Assembly: GCA_002382445.1 (NCBI GenBank)
Contig: DGAQ01000073.1
Span: 166,305-230,304, forward strand
Origin: Porticoccaceae bacterium UBA4026
GTDB lineage: Bacteria > Pseudomonadota > Gammaproteobacteria > Pseudomonadales > Porticoccaceae
DNA: 64,000 bases
Reading direction: 5' to 3'
Below the pieces are notes generated by a model. That model did not search any database, had not been told where the DNA came from, and saw only the letters and a program-made list of their open reading frames with translations. This document shows, in pieces, positions 63,085 to 64,000 of the stretch; the stretch's first letter is position 1, and every line of letters starts with the position of its first letter. Made by a program: the position numbers and the translations under genes.

Positions 63085-64000
63085 GACAATTAAATCGTTT
63101 GCCAGCAGCGGGTCGCACTGACCAAGATAAAGTACTTAACTTCACCTTTAACGGCACCGACTATCAAGGTGTTGCTGGAGATACACTAGCCTCAGCACTC
63201 CTGGCTAATGGGGTTGATGTGGTTGGCCGTAGCTTTAAATATGCTCGTCCTCGAGGCATTTTTGGCCATGGACCTGAGGAGCCTAATGCCATTATGCAGA
63301 TAGGTTCGGGTGCTTCTACCATCCCTAACCTAAAGGCCACGCAAGTGGAGTTGTACGAGGGGCTTGAAGCCGCTAGTGTCAATGGCTGGCCGAGTGTTAA
63401 TTTCGACGTCATGGGTCTGATAGGGGCCTTTGGCCGCCTAATGCCGCCGGGGTTCTATTACAAAACCTTTATGTACCCGAAAAAACTATGGATGACCTAC
63501 GAGTACTTTATCCGCAAGGCGGCAGGTTTGGGTTCATCTCCGGTTGACAGTGACCCAGATAGCTACGAAAAACTAAATCAGCACTGCGATGTTTTAGTCG
63601 TTGGGGCTGGCCCGGCTGGTTTAGTTGCTGCTCGGGAAGCGGCACGAACCGGCGCGCGCGTTATTATTGCTGATGAACAGTCTGAGTTTGGTGGTAGCCT
63701 GCTGGCATCCACTCAGCTGATTGATGGTTTGTCCGCCACACAGTGGGTTACTGATATAACCAACGAGCTTGGTGCCTTTAGTAACGTACAGCGGTTGCCT
63801 CGTAGTACGGTATTTGGTTACTACGATCATAACTTCTTAGCGATTTTAGAAAGACGTACTGACCATTTAGGTATCAGCGCCGCGTCGGGCGCACGTCAAT
63901 GTATGCACCGTGTGCGTGCCGCTCAGGTGGTCTTGGCAACGGGAGCCTTTGAGCGACCATTAGTATTTGCGCACAATGATATTCCAGGTGTCATGCTGGC
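63081..64000 (+). CDS. soxA: Sarcosine oxidase alpha subunit (partial, cut by window end)
   Basis: The frame from ATG 63081 (ATGA overlap with soxD) stays open to the end of the window, about 306 residues of a protein usually near 1000. The N-terminal Fer2_4-like domain has RSFKYARPRGIFGHGPEEPNA, and the NAD/FAD-binding loop VLVVGAGPAGLVAAREAA begins near residue 173. SoxA binds NAD+ and carries the C-terminal THF domain, which lies outside. The start is secure from the conserved N-terminus. Confidence 0.94.
   Translation, partial: MRQLNRLPAAGRTDQDKVLNFTFNGTDYQGVAGDTLASALLANGVDVVGRSFKYARPRGIFGHGPEEPNAIMQIGSGASTIPNLKATQVELYEGLEAASVNGWPSVNFDVMGLIGAFGRLMPPGFYYKTFMYPKKLWMTYEYFIRKAAGLGSSPVDSDPDSYEKLNQHCDVLVVGAGPAGLVAAREAARTGARVIIADEQSEFGGSLLASTQLIDGLSATQWVTDITNELGAFSNVQRLPRSTVFGYYDHNFLAILERRTDHLGISAASGARQCMHRVRAAQVVLATGAFERPLVFAHNDIPGVML

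Noticed and set aside
1..64000. CRISPR arrays, tRNA/rRNA genes, transposases, prophage genes
   Set aside because: No regular spaced repeats, no cloverleaf-like tracts and no mobile-element proteins were seen on either strand; weak RNA genes cannot be excluded by eye.

Overview
The window looks like a chromosomal segment of an aerobic marine gammaproteobacterium. The evidence is the block hfq-hflX-hflK-hflC-yjeT-hisZ-purA, a complex I operon with fused nuoCD, a Pseudomonas/Azotobacter-type rhodanese (CxxHHR loop), a MutL that keeps its endonuclease motif, and a very large secreted multidomain protein of the kind found in particle-associated marine bacteria. A SAR92/Cellvibrionales-like lineage would fit, but that is inference. 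I found no phage genes, transposases, CRISPR arrays, tRNAs or rRNAs.

Layout. 0-18.7 kb is core housekeeping: hemE, psd, rhdA, rsgA, orn, queG, then a co-directional run nnr-tsaE-amiB-mutL-miaA-hfq-hflX-hflK-hflC-DUF2065-hisZ-purA. 19.0-26.4 kb is one gene for a 2468-residue exported metalloprotease-like protein with two LVIVD propellers, a BspA-type leucine-rich segment, thrombospondin type-3 calcium repeats and two C-terminal dockerin-like repeats. It ends at a clear hairpin terminator. 26.9-41.5 kb is the complete nuoA-N operon (13 genes, nuoC and nuoD fused), packed with 1-8 bp overlaps. 41.6-47.0 kb is a mixed stretch: a CBS-domain protein, a glycerate-kinase-like enzyme, alkaline phosphatase, a glutathione transferase, a lipoprotein formylglycine-generating enzyme, and rlmA with an apparent non-canonical start.

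47.0-64.0 kb is the most interesting part: a one-carbon/methylamine catabolic island. It holds formate-THF ligase, a dimethylglycine/sarcosine dehydrogenase-like flavoprotein, and an operon of a non-pyrrolysine MttB-family methyltransferase, a corrinoid protein, a DUF1638 protein, a small 'virulence factor' family protein, a MetV-like MTHFR partner, MetF, a DHPS-like methyl-THF methyltransferase and a ferredoxin/ASKHA corrinoid-reactivation protein. After these come two convergent GlxA/GbdR-type AraC regulators and the sarcosine oxidase genes soxB, soxD and soxA (soxA is cut by the window end).

Inferred joint function. MttB plus the corrinoid protein would remove one methyl from a quaternary amine, with glycine betaine the best guess, and pass it to THF. 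DMG dehydrogenase and sarcosine oxidase would remove the remaining methyls as methylene-THF. MetF/MetV would oxidise methyl-THF, and Fhs could run in reverse to give formate and ATP. This would be an oxygen-independent first demethylation step in an organism that respires through complex I. Two separate pairs of imperfect 12-bp direct repeats, each spaced exactly 21 bp, lie upstream of the mttB and sox operons and are good candidates for AraC-family operators.
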